Source: Bacteroidales bacterium (GTDB taxonomy: Bacteria > Bacteroidota > Bacteroidia > Bacteroidales > F082). From it: a DNA stretch of 64,000 bases. The stretch spans positions 1 to 64,000 of the forward strand of contig JAFZKP010000052.1 of the NCBI GenBank assembly GCA_017553625.1, read 5' to 3'. The position numbers and the translations under genes were made by a program. Below the pieces are notes generated by a model. The model was not told the origin of the DNA. It saw nothing but the letters and a program-made list of their open reading frames with translations, and did no database searches. Shown here in pieces: positions 23,884 to 31,579 of this stretch (position 1 is its first letter; each line of letters begins with the position of its first letter).

Positions 23884-24801
23884 TTATAAGTCTTTTTTAA
23901 TGATGGTTTTAACTTCATGAATTTCTCCATCAGTAGCAAATGTGCATATATACAGTCCTGCATCCATAGAAGTACCGTCACAAATAATTTGACCGTATTT
24001 ATCAAGAATATCATAATAATTAACTAAATTACCAAAACGGTTGTAAATACTAATAGATTCATTGTAAACATCATCAGGCAAATTGTATTTAATTGTAGTG
24101 GTTTGATTGAATGGATTAGGATAACATTCAATGATATGGAAAGTGTTGTCTGCCGTTTCAATATCGTGTTGGTCGGCATGTGATTTCGCTAACAGATAAT
24201 TAATTGCGTTATTTTGTTCATTAATTTTCGCGACCAGTATAGGTATTATAGATATATAATCAATCCCAATCTCATCATCATTCCTATACACTAATCCCAT
24301 AACATTGGTTGATGCATCTTCAAATTCATATCCACTGGGTTCCAGTATATCAATTTCATCGTGCTCTATTAAACAACTATCATAATGTGGCTGATAATAT
24401 GTCCAAAATGCGGGCCAAAATCCTTTACCACATGGACTATTATTGTGTGTGTAAGCCGGAAGCTTCGCTCGTATTTCATAATAGCCATATGAGTAGACGG
24501 TATCTTTGGTTTGAATCCCTCCTGAATAATATGGTGGCGTATTCAGATTTGAGGTGTCTGCCATTAATAGTAATTCTCCGTTCGATAAATAAGCATTATT
24601 TGGATGAAACCTATAATAATAAAAGCCATAATTACCCCAGTTATATTCTGGATGTCTCCATTTTGTCCTGTCTAGTTTATTGGCATTGAACTCATCACTT
24701 AAGTTGTCCTGTAATAACCATGTGGTATCATTAATTGGAGATACTTGTGAGTGTGATAGAGTACTGATCAATAGTAATAATATTGTAATAATATATCGCA
24801 T
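23884..24801 (-). CDS. GH16-like secreted protein with T9SS sorting domain, apparently shortened
   Basis: A 305-residue protein with a signal peptide (MRYIITILLLLISTLSHSQ). Residues about 25-165 resemble the first half of a GH16 laminarinase/agarase-type jelly roll: LSDEFNANKLDRTKWRH, GYYEIRAKLPAY and the catalytic E-I-D-I-L-E in HDEIDILEPSG. The second half of the jelly roll is missing. The sequence passes through a helical stretch into a type IX secretion C-terminal domain (CYPNPFNQTTTIKYNLP ... GLYICTF). It would be exported by T9SS, but is doubtful as an active hydrolase. Confidence 0.7.
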   Translation of the reverse strand: MRYIITILLLLISTLSHSQVSPINDTTWLLQDNLSDEFNANKLDRTKWRHPEYNWGNYGFYYYRFHPNNAYLSNGELLLMADTSNLNTPPYYSGGIQTKDTVYSYGYYEIRAKLPAYTHNNSPCGKGFWPAFWTYYQPHYDSCLIEHDEIDILEPSGYEFEDASTNVMGLVYRNDDEIGIDYISIIPILVAKINEQNNAINYLLAKSHADQHDIETADNTFHIIECYPNPFNQTTTIKYNLPDDVYNESISIYNRFGNLVNYYDILDKYGQIICDGTSMDAGLYICTFATDGEIHEVKTIIKKDL

Positions 24802-24821
24802 ATTATGTTTTTTAAAAAAAG

Positions 24822-24829
24822 CAAAGATA
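24822..24829 (-). promoter_or_regulatory. -7 box of the GH16-like gene
   Basis: TATCTTTG on the minus strand, about 20 bases before the ATG at 24801. It is part of a divergent promoter region with the box at 24862. Confidence 0.5.
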
Positions 24830-24861
24830 CAGAATTTTTAAATAGAATCAAAAATAATAAT

Positions 24862-24869
24862 TATTTTTG
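24862..24869 (+). promoter_or_regulatory. -7 box of the acyltransferase gene
   Basis: TATTTTTG, 25 bases before the ATG at 24895. It supports that ATG over the upstream in-frame ATG at 24805, which would lie before the transcript start. Confidence 0.55.
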
Positions 24870-24894
24870 CATAAAAAATCGAAATATCTGGAGT

Positions 24895-26034
24895 ATGGCT
24901 AAAACAAAAGAAAGAAATAACTGGTTGTCACTTGAAGCTGATTATGACAAGCGCATCTTTGGCCTTGACTTGATGAGAGCCATTGCTATAATAAATGTTG
25001 TTATTGTCCATGCAACATTTATGGATGATTTTTTCCCAAGATATCCGGGGATTAGATTGATTCCTGGTGTTGAGTTGTTTTTTGTATTAAGTGGTTTTTT
25101 AATAGGCAATATTCTGATCAGGACGTATGAAACCACGTCTTTTGGCTGTTTGGATATAATAAAGTTTTGGACTAGACGGTGGTTTAGAACGCTTCCTAAT
25201 TATTATCTGGTTCTGCTGTTGAACGTTATAGTAGTGTATTATGGTTTAGTAAATGAAGATTTTTCACAATTTAACTGGCGTTTTTTCTTTTTTGTGCAGA
25301 ATTTGTATGATGGTTTTGTCGGTTTTTTTTGGGAATCATGGAGTCTGTCTATTGAAGAATGGTTTTATTTGTCATTTCCGATTGTACTGTTTATTCTAAA
25401 TCTCTTGCTTAAAGGAACTAAATTGAAGAAAAAAAATGTATTTTTAATAAATATTTTGATTTATTTGTCTTTCTCATTCATTATGAGGGCACTCTTCGGG
25501 ATGGATCTTTGTATTAATGATGAGTTTTGGTGCGAGGTAAGAATCAACAAAGTGGTTATCTATCATTTAGACGGAATCGCTTTTGGATTACTGGCTTCGT
25601 ATATAAAATACTATCATTCAGAAATATGGTATAAAAGTCGGAATATAACATTTATTATCGGATTGATTGCCAATTATTGTGTGATTTACGCTAATTGGTG
25701 TGGGATAAATTGGATTACCATAGTGTTGAAGGTTTTTTTTCAAAGTTTCGGATGTTTTCTTTTGTTGCCACGGTTCGAAACCATTAGAACAGCACCAATT
25801 TGGTTGAAAAAGCCCATAACACACATAAGTTTGATTTCGTATTCTATGTATCTTATTAATTTGTGCTTGGTAGCATCTGTTATAAGCACAAATATATCAA
25901 TTCATAATAAAGCGGATGCTATATTCTGGCTTATTGTTTATTGGATGACTGTTATGGTTGTGTCTACTTTAATGTACAAGTATTATGAACGACCTATTAT
26001 GAAATTGAGAGATAAAATAAAATGGGGTAAATGA
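24895..26034 (+). CDS. acyltransferase 3 family (OafA/YrhL-like) membrane protein
   Basis: From MAKTKERNNWLSLEADYDKR the protein has 379 residues with about ten hydrophobic helices. The family signature is present: GLDLMRAIAIINVVIVHA (first helix with the essential His), ELFFVLSGFLIGN, FWTRRWFRTLPNYY and WSLSIEEWFYL. Such enzymes acylate polysaccharides, lipopolysaccharide or peptidoglycan at the inner membrane. It is monocistronic, divergent from the GH16-like gene, and ends at an intrinsic terminator. Confidence 0.9.
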   Translation: MAKTKERNNWLSLEADYDKRIFGLDLMRAIAIINVVIVHATFMDDFFPRYPGIRLIPGVELFFVLSGFLIGNILIRTYETTSFGCLDIIKFWTRRWFRTLPNYYLVLLLNVIVVYYGLVNEDFSQFNWRFFFFVQNLYDGFVGFFWESWSLSIEEWFYLSFPIVLFILNLLLKGTKLKKKNVFLINILIYLSFSFIMRALFGMDLCINDEFWCEVRINKVVIYHLDGIAFGLLASYIKYYHSEIWYKSRNITFIIGLIANYCVIYANWCGINWITIVLKVFFQSFGCFLLLPRFETIRTAPIWLKKPITHISLISYSMYLINLCLVASVISTNISIHNKADAIFWLIVYWMTVMVVSTLMYKYYERPIMKLRDKIKWGK

Positions 26035-26039
26035 TAAAA

Positions 26040-26076
26040 ATAAAAACAGCTCAATTTTGAGCTGTTTTTTATTTTT
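26040..26076. terminator. bidirectional intrinsic terminator
   Basis: AACAGCTCAA/TTGAGCTGTT stem flanked by A-rich and T-rich tracts, between the ends of the acyltransferase gene (+) and the barrel gene at 26089 (-). Confidence 0.75.
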
Positions 26077-26088
26077 GATTGCTATCTT

Positions 26089-26730
26089 TTACAATCCGAA
26101 GCTGAAAAGTTTTACACCTAATGTGACGGTGAAAATGCTCTGTTTTGTGTTGTCAATCGGGAAGTCGTAACCGCCGATTTTCACGTCACTCTTGTCGATG
26201 AGATTGGTCAAACCGAAGCTGTAGTTGATGTCAAGGGTGAACATGAGCACATCAAGGCCGACGTTCAAAGCACCGCCCCAGGTCATTCCGTTGGCATCAA
26301 TATCAATAGCCTGGTCGTTGTAGTTGCATTTGTTGGTTTGGTCTACGACAAAATACATCACAGGACCGACATTTGCTCTGAGTTTGACGAGTTTGAGGTC
26401 AAGGAACTGATAACCGACGAAAATCGGCAATGCGAGATTCTGCTGGCTCATTGTAAGTGTTGGATTTATAACACCATCATTTTCGAGGTTGAAAACCTGA
26501 CCGCTCTTGAACCACATCAACTCAGGCTGGATAAGTACGTTCTTGATAGTTACACGACCGAAAATGCCGGCTGTGAAATGATTTGAAAAGCCATTTTCGA
26601 TGTCAGCTTTCTGAAGTGAAAGATTTGCGGTCTGATAACCTAATTTAGCTCCCAGATGGAAACCAAAGCCCTCTGCGTTTGCGACGTTGGCAAAGAGAAC
26701 AACTGCTAAAACGAGTAATAATTTTTTCAT
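26089..26730 (-). CDS. outer-membrane beta-barrel protein (PorT-like)
   Basis: A 213-residue protein with signal peptide MKKLLLVLAVVLFANVANAE, then alternating amphipathic strands (GFGFHLGAKLGYQTANLSL, NVLIQPELMWFKSGQVF, LKLVKLRANVGPVMYFV) and a terminal barrel strand (SIFTVTLGVKLFSFGL). This is the OMP_b-brl_2 (PorT-like) type frequent in Bacteroidales. Ligand or role unknown. It faces the next barrel gene through an overlapping divergent promoter. Confidence 0.8.
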   Translation of the reverse strand: MKKLLLVLAVVLFANVANAEGFGFHLGAKLGYQTANLSLQKADIENGFSNHFTAGIFGRVTIKNVLIQPELMWFKSGQVFNLENDGVINPTLTMSQQNLALPIFVGYQFLDLKLVKLRANVGPVMYFVVDQTNKCNYNDQAIDIDANGMTWGGALNVGLDVLMFTLDINYSFGLTNLIDKSDVKIGGYDFPIDNTKQSIFTVTLGVKLFSFGL

Positions 26731-26760
26731 GATATAAAATTTTTGTTAATGAATTTTTAT

Positions 26761-26776
26761 TATTTTTGCAAAGATA
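26761..26776. promoter_or_regulatory. back-to-back divergent -7 boxes
   Basis: TATTTTTG (26761-26768, plus strand, for the gene at 26804) is directly followed by CAAAGATA (26769-26776), which reads TATCTTTG on the minus strand for the gene ending at 26730. The two start sites would overlap, so the promoters probably compete. Confidence 0.55.
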
Positions 26777-26803
26777 TTTAAAATTTTCAAACGATTTACA
26801 ATT

Positions 26804-27379
26804 ATGAGAAGGAAATTTTATTTTTTGTTGTTCGCGATGATGATTTCTTTTGTTGCGACAGCACAACGCTTTGAATATCAATTTGGTTTGAAAGGCGGAC
26901 TCGGCGTCGACTTTTTAAGTGCCAATGAGGATATAACCAATAAAGACAACGGTTTTTGCTATAAATTCGGCTTGACTGGAATTTACTATTTCGGTGAGAA
27001 TTATGGCATTACAAGCGGCTTTAATATTATCGGTCACGATTTGTCGTATTATAAACCTGAGAAAGTGAGCCTTAGCAACACTTATTTCCAAATCCCTGTT
27101 CTTTTGAAGATGAGAACCGACGCTTTTGCCAGTAAATTCAGGATTTTTGGAGAGATAGGATACGGTCTCGACCTGCTCGTGAAGGAAAACGACGAGCACA
27201 ATTACCGTGACGTTTGCAGCTCGTTTATCATGCATCTCGGTCTTGAAGTCGAGGTGCTGAACCGAAGCGCCTTGCAGTTTATGGTCGCATACGACAATGT
27301 GTTTTCAAGTATGTTGTCGGATGGTAATAACAAGCTGACAATGAATAACTTATGTTTTGAAATAGGCTTTTTATTCTGA
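26804..27379 (+). CDS. outer-membrane beta-barrel protein (191 aa)
   Basis: Signal peptide MRRKFYFLLFAMMISFVATA then a small barrel (RFEYQFGLKGGLGVDFL, YGITSGFNIIGHDLSYY, FGEIGYGLDLLV) ending in the C-terminal strand NNLCFEIGFLF. PorT-like in general shape. Its stop codon overlaps the ATG of the nitrilase-superfamily gene (TGATG), so the two are co-translated despite no clear functional link. Confidence 0.8.
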   Translation: MRRKFYFLLFAMMISFVATAQRFEYQFGLKGGLGVDFLSANEDITNKDNGFCYKFGLTGIYYFGENYGITSGFNIIGHDLSYYKPEKVSLSNTYFQIPVLLKMRTDAFASKFRIFGEIGYGLDLLVKENDEHNYRDVCSSFIMHLGLEVEVLNRSALQFMVAYDNVFSSMLSDGNNKLTMNNLCFEIGFLF

Positions 27380-28137
27380 TGAAGATAACTTTAGCGCAAA
27401 TAAAATGCGTTGCCAAGGATATTGATGGCAATGTGGCGAAGATAATAGAGGCGGCTCACAAGGCAAAAGCCTCCACTTTGGTAATATTTCCTGAGCTTTC
27501 CGTAAGCGGATGCGAGTGCGGGGAGTTGTTCCATGACGAGAGTTTTATAAAAAAATGCGAAGATGCGTTGGATACAATCGCCAAGGAATGTGAGACGATT
27601 CCAGTTCTTGTCGGATGTCCTGTCGGTAACTTCAATGCGGCGGTTTATATGTTTCAGGGACAACGTAAAGTGTTCAAAAAGAAACAGTTGACAACTGCTG
27701 AAAAGAAGTTTTTTGAGCCCTCCGATGAAGACGCTTTGTTGCAAATCGGCTGTCACAAATATGCGGTGACTATCGGCTCAGACCTTGCAAACACTAACGA
27801 TGACGAGTTTTTGCTCACTAATCGTGTTGATGATTTGATGCCACTTGCGCCGGATGTCATCATAAATATAGGTGCCGAAAGATGCGGTGCCGACAGGTCG
27901 AGACAACGCCGTAACGAGCTGAGGCAGAACGTATTGAAGACCGAGCGCCCACTGGTGTTTGTGAACAACGTGGCATCAAAAAAAGAAGCCACCTTTGACG
28001 GCGGCTCTATGATTTTCGGCTACGAGAGCTATGTGGTCGCATCCGCGCCTTTCTTCGAGGAGGCTGTTGTCGATGTCAACCTCGAATGCCTCATCTCGAT
28101 GAAGCACGAAGACGAGCAGCAGGATTACGAATTATAA
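27379..28137 (+). CDS. stand-alone NAD synthetase glutaminase-like domain lacking the catalytic Cys
   Basis: A 252-residue nitrilase-superfamily protein. It matches the glutaminase half of NadE: FPELSVSG with E39, VFKKKQLTTAEKKFFEP with the lysine at about 101-102, and the late RRNELRQNVLKTERPLVFVN and DGGSMIFG blocks. At the nucleophile site, where NadE has (I/L)CEDxW, this protein reads TIGSDLAN (131-138), so Cys and Glu are replaced by Gly133 and Ser134. It is therefore probably not an active amidase. There is no synthetase half nearby. It overlaps the converging phosphorylase gene by six bases. Confidence 0.8.
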   Translation: MKITLAQIKCVAKDIDGNVAKIIEAAHKAKASTLVIFPELSVSGCECGELFHDESFIKKCEDALDTIAKECETIPVLVGCPVGNFNAAVYMFQGQRKVFKKKQLTTAEKKFFEPSDEDALLQIGCHKYAVTIGSDLANTNDDEFLLTNRVDDLMPLAPDVIINIGAERCGADRSRQRRNELRQNVLKTERPLVFVNNVASKKEATFDGGSMIFGYESYVVASAPFFEEAVVDVNLECLISMKHEDEQQDYEL

Positions 28138-29007
28138 TCTCTCCAAAGTGGTTTCAATCAGTTTTTCAACATAAGGATGATAGTCGGCTGAGAACTTCTC
28201 GGTGACGCGGTTCGCTATTGCCACGCAAATCGTTAAGCAATTGTGTCCCAACATCTTACCGAGGCTGAACAATGCCGATGACTCCATCTCGAAGTTGCAC
28301 ACTTTCCAATTTTTGTAGTTGAATTTTTCGATGTCTGGATTGATTTGCGGATATGTCAGTTCAAGACGGAGCGAGCGTCCTTGCGGTCCGTAGAAGCCTG
28401 GTGACGTGGCGGTGATTCCCTGATGATAACCGACGGCGAGACGGTCGAAAAGCTCTTTCGAGCTCTCCACGATATATGGCTTCGGGAGGTCGGTAGGATA
28501 TTTCATGTCGCGGATGAAAGCGTCGGTCATGTCCTTGTCAATCACTTCGTTATGTTCTTTGTAGAAGTAGGCGAGACCGTCGAGGCCGATGGCGTAGCGT
28601 GAGGCGACGTAGCTGTCTTCCACTCCGATTTCAGGCTGCAGTGCGCCGCAGGTGCCGAGACGCACCATGTTGAGTTTGCGATGCTCCGTCTTCGGGGTGC
28701 GTGTCTTGAAGTCGATATTTGCCACGGCATCGAGTTCGTTAACCACAATGTCGATGTTGTCGGTGCCCATGCCGGTTGAGACGGCGCTGATGCGTTTGCC
28801 TTTGTAAGTGCCTGTGTGTGTTACGAGTTCACGGTTCTGACGCTTGAATTCGATGGTGTCGAAATACTGTGAGACCATCTTCACGCGGTCAGGGTCGCCG
28901 ACTAAAATGATGTTGTCGGCAAGCATCTCCGGAAAGAGATTCAGATGATATATTGCGCCTTCGTTGTTGAAGACGAGCTGTGAGCCAGGAATGGGTTTAG
29001 TGTTCAT
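28132..29007 (-). CDS. nucleoside phosphorylase (uridine phosphorylase-like)
   Basis: A 291-residue PNP_UDP_1 family enzyme. It has ILVGDPDRVKMVS near residue 34, GTYKGKRISAVSTGMGTDNI (phosphate and ribose site), RLGTCGALQPEIGVEDSYVA, and NFEMESSALFSLGKMLGH where the Glu binds ribose. The reaction is phosphorolysis of a pyrimidine or purine nucleoside to base and (deoxy)ribose 1-phosphate in the cytosol. It fits with the purine transport genes 7 kb upstream. Base preference cannot be told from motifs alone. Confidence 0.88.
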   Translation of the reverse strand: MNTKPIPGSQLVFNNEGAIYHLNLFPEMLADNIILVGDPDRVKMVSQYFDTIEFKRQNRELVTHTGTYKGKRISAVSTGMGTDNIDIVVNELDAVANIDFKTRTPKTEHRKLNMVRLGTCGALQPEIGVEDSYVASRYAIGLDGLAYFYKEHNEVIDKDMTDAFIRDMKYPTDLPKPYIVESSKELFDRLAVGYHQGITATSPGFYGPQGRSLRLELTYPQINPDIEKFNYKNWKVCNFEMESSALFSLGKMLGHNCLTICVAIANRVTEKFSADYHPYVEKLIETTLERL

Positions 29008-29035
29008 ATTCCGATGAAATGTTAAAATTTATTTG

Positions 29036-29043
29036 CAAAAATA
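29036..29043 (-). promoter_or_regulatory. -7 box of the nucleoside phosphorylase gene
   Basis: TATTTTTG on the minus strand, 29 bases before the ATG at 29007. Confidence 0.5.
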
Positions 29044-29144
29044 ACAAAAAAATGAAAGTTATGTTAAAAAATGTTAAAATTGAAAAACATAAAATATTAA
29101 TGTTTAATTTTGTGACGTTTTACTACCGGAAAAGTATTAAATAT

Positions 29145-30395
29145 ATGAAAAGGGACAACGATTTTGTAAAGGCGAAAATCATTTCGATTGGCGACGAGCT
29201 TTTGATAGGGCAGGTGGTCAACACTAACGCTTCATGGCTTGGTAATAAATTGACAACCAATGGTATAGAAGTTATTTCAACGTTGACAATCGGCGACGGC
29301 GAAAAAGACATTGTCGATGCTTTGGATGCCTGTTCTGATGTTGAAATTATAGTGATGACTGGTGGTTTGGGACCTACTGCCGACGACATCACCAAGCCGA
29401 CATTATGCAGGTATTTCAACACGGAGCTTGAATTTTGTCAGGACGCGTATGATAACATAATGAGTATCTTCACGTTACGCGGCTATCAGATGAGCGAGCG
29501 CAACAAAGGGCAGGCGTATATCCCGAAGGCGTGCAGATATATCCCAAACCGTTATGGCACAGCGCCTTGCATGTGGTTTGAGAAGGGCAGGTCGGTGTAT
29601 ATCTCGATGCCTGGAGTGCCTTTTGAGATGAAAAACGTGTTCGAGCAGGAGATTCTTCCGATGCTGTTGTCGCATTTCAAGGTGACACCTTATATTAACA
29701 AGGTGGTGATGACCACAGGCGTGGGTGAGTCGTTTCTTGCCGACAAGATAAAAGATTGGGAAGACGCGTTACCTGAATTCTTGTCGCTGGCGTATCTGCC
29801 ACAGCATGGCATGGTGCGTTTGCGTCTGGAGGGGCGTCATCCTAACAGGGATTTTTTGCAGAAAACCATTGATAATGAAATAGATAAACTGACAAAAATA
29901 ATTGGAGAGCATATTTTCGGCTACGATGACACTCCTATTGCAGAGGCGGTTTTAAACAAGCTTAAGGCGGCTGGAGCGACGTTGTCGTCTGCTGAGAGTT
30001 GCACGGGCGGTACGATAGCGAAGATGATAACGGAGATACCTGGCAGCTCGGAGGCGTTCAAAGGAACGGTGGTGTCGTATGCCACGTCGGTGAAAGAGGA
30101 GGTGCTGGGCGTAAGTCATGAGGATGTGATGAGGTATACCGTTGTAAGTCGGCAAGTTGCGGAACAGATGGCGACGGGCGTGAGGGCGTTGCTGAAGACG
30201 GATTATGCGGTGGCGACGACAGGCGTGGCAGGACCTGGCGGAGCGACGGAAGAGAACCCCGTCGGCACAGTGTGGATTGCGGTGGCGGGACCGGATGGAG
30301 TCATCTCAAAAAAATATAATTTCGGAAAAGACAGGGGCAACAACATCGAGCGCGCTGCCATAACAGCACTTGAAATGGTTAGAAATAGTATTTAA
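29145..30395 (+). CDS. cinA: CinA family protein / nicotinamide-nucleotide amidase
   Basis: The start at MKRDNDFVKAKIISIGDELL gives 416 residues, the usual CinA length; the 42 residues that could be added upstream look non-conserved. The N-terminal MoCF-like domain has VMTGGLGPTADDITKPTL (about residue 65-85) and YISMPGVPFEMKNVF. The C-terminal amidase domain has SSAESCTGGTIAKMITEIPG and TTGVAGPGGATEENPVGTVW. CinA proteins act on damaged pyridine nucleotides (NMN deamidation and ADP-ribose hydrolysis). Confidence 0.92.
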   Translation: MKRDNDFVKAKIISIGDELLIGQVVNTNASWLGNKLTTNGIEVISTLTIGDGEKDIVDALDACSDVEIIVMTGGLGPTADDITKPTLCRYFNTELEFCQDAYDNIMSIFTLRGYQMSERNKGQAYIPKACRYIPNRYGTAPCMWFEKGRSVYISMPGVPFEMKNVFEQEILPMLLSHFKVTPYINKVVMTTGVGESFLADKIKDWEDALPEFLSLAYLPQHGMVRLRLEGRHPNRDFLQKTIDNEIDKLTKIIGEHIFGYDDTPIAEAVLNKLKAAGATLSSAESCTGGTIAKMITEIPGSSEAFKGTVVSYATSVKEEVLGVSHEDVMRYTVVSRQVAEQMATGVRALLKTDYAVATTGVAGPGGATEENPVGTVWIAVAGPDGVISKKYNFGKDRGNNIERAAITALEMVRNSI

Positions 30396-30399
30396 TAAT

Positions 30400-30470
30400 A
30401 TGGTCGCTTCGCACATTGCACGAAGTGCGCATATTAACACAAAGTGTTCACATTGCGACAGAAAGGAGCA
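30400..30470. repeat. intergenic palindromic repeat upstream of gldB
   Basis: Several short nested palindromes: GGTCGCTTCGCAC...GAAGTGCGC, AACACAAAGTGTT and an outer GTCGC...GCGAC. Related GC-rich units with ATGTGG...CACAT follow the gldB gene at 31507-31548. Confidence 0.5.
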
Positions 30471-30480
30471 TAACATTATA

Positions 30481-31506
30481 ATGAAAATTATGAAAAAACT
30501 AATATTGAAAATAGTACCAAGCATTGTTTTATTAGTAGTGGTTTTTGTTTCTTGTTCAAAATCAGAGGCATACAAAAAGAAACTTTCTATTCCGTATCAG
30601 AAGATGGAGCCGCAGGAGGTTCATATTTTGGAATATAACAAAGCGCTTTTTTCCATTGACACAGCGAATTTCGAGGAGGAGCTGGAGGCTGTAAGACCAT
30701 ATTTCAAGGATTTGTTGGGCGACAAACTCGAAAAACGCGATTTTGACTATGTCAAGGCGTTTGTGACAGACACTTTTATCGTCAAATTGAACGATTTGGC
30801 GATGGAGACATTCCCTGATATCGAGGTCGTTGAAGACGAGGTGCGGGGAGTGTATCAGCATTTTGCGTATTATTATCCTGAGGTGGCGATTCCGCAGACT
30901 TACACCTATGTCTCTGGCGTTGATTATGAAAGCGGTCCCGTTATGATAGGAGGGAGGAATGTGATGATTAGTCTTGATTACTATTTGAATAACAAGGACT
31001 TGGTGTATGACAAACTTGGGATTCCACGATACATTTCTCGTCGTTGCCAGCCTGCCGCATTGACGCGTGACTTGGCGGAAGCCTTGTATTTTGCGTATGT
31101 TTTCAGAGGAAACAATCTGAATAATGCGCTTGCGGAGATGATTGAACAAGGCAAGAAATACTATTTCATTGAGGCGATGAATCCGTCGTTGCCCGACTCG
31201 GTGATTCTTGGGTATTCGACACGTCAGATGGACTGGGCGAATTACCATGAGGGGCAGATTTGGGCTTATGTTGTTGAAAAAAACATGTTGTATGCCAACA
31301 CTTATGAGCAGAGGCGCATGTTATTCAACGACGGTCCGTTCACTACGGCATTCGGTGAGGATTCGCCTTCGCGGATTGGGGATTTTCTTGGCTTGAAGAT
31401 TGTCCGCTCGTTTATGTCAAACAATGATGAAACGTTGACTAATCTGATGAAAATGACTGATGATCAGGATATTTTCCAGCGATCGCAATATAAACCGAGA
31501 AAATAA
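30481..31506 (+). CDS. gldB: GldB-like gliding motility lipoprotein
   Basis: Start at ATG 30481 (MKIMKKLILKIVPSIV; ATG 30490 is an alternative). A lipoprotein signal ends at VVVFVSCSKSE. The mature part matches GldB: YNKALFSIDTANFEEELEAV near residue 55, then YYLNNKDLVYDKLGIPRYIS and the repeated ...GQIWAYVVEKNMLYA. GldB is an inner-envelope lipoprotein required for gliding and associated with type IX secretion in Bacteroidota. Its presence agrees with the T9SS sorting domain on the protein at 23884. Confidence 0.8.
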   Translation: MKIMKKLILKIVPSIVLLVVVFVSCSKSEAYKKKLSIPYQKMEPQEVHILEYNKALFSIDTANFEEELEAVRPYFKDLLGDKLEKRDFDYVKAFVTDTFIVKLNDLAMETFPDIEVVEDEVRGVYQHFAYYYPEVAIPQTYTYVSGVDYESGPVMIGGRNVMISLDYYLNNKDLVYDKLGIPRYISRRCQPAALTRDLAEALYFAYVFRGNNLNNALAEMIEQGKKYYFIEAMNPSLPDSVILGYSTRQMDWANYHEGQIWAYVVEKNMLYANTYEQRRMLFNDGPFTTAFGEDSPSRIGDFLGLKIVRSFMSNNDETLTNLMKMTDDQDIFQRSQYKPRK

Positions 31507-31548
31507 TGTGGCGCTAACGCGCAATGTGGTCGCGAAGCGGCACATTTA
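31507..31548. repeat. intergenic palindromic repeat downstream of gldB
   Basis: ATGTGGCGC...GCGCAATGTGGTCGCGAAGCGGCACAT forms overlapping hairpins (CGCTAACGCG, GTCGCGAAGCGGC, ATGTG/CACAT). Similar in style and words to 30400-30470, so both appear to be copies of one small GC-rich repeat family. Confidence 0.45.
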
Positions 31549-31579
31549 AAAATGATTAATTAACTAAAAACCGAATAAT

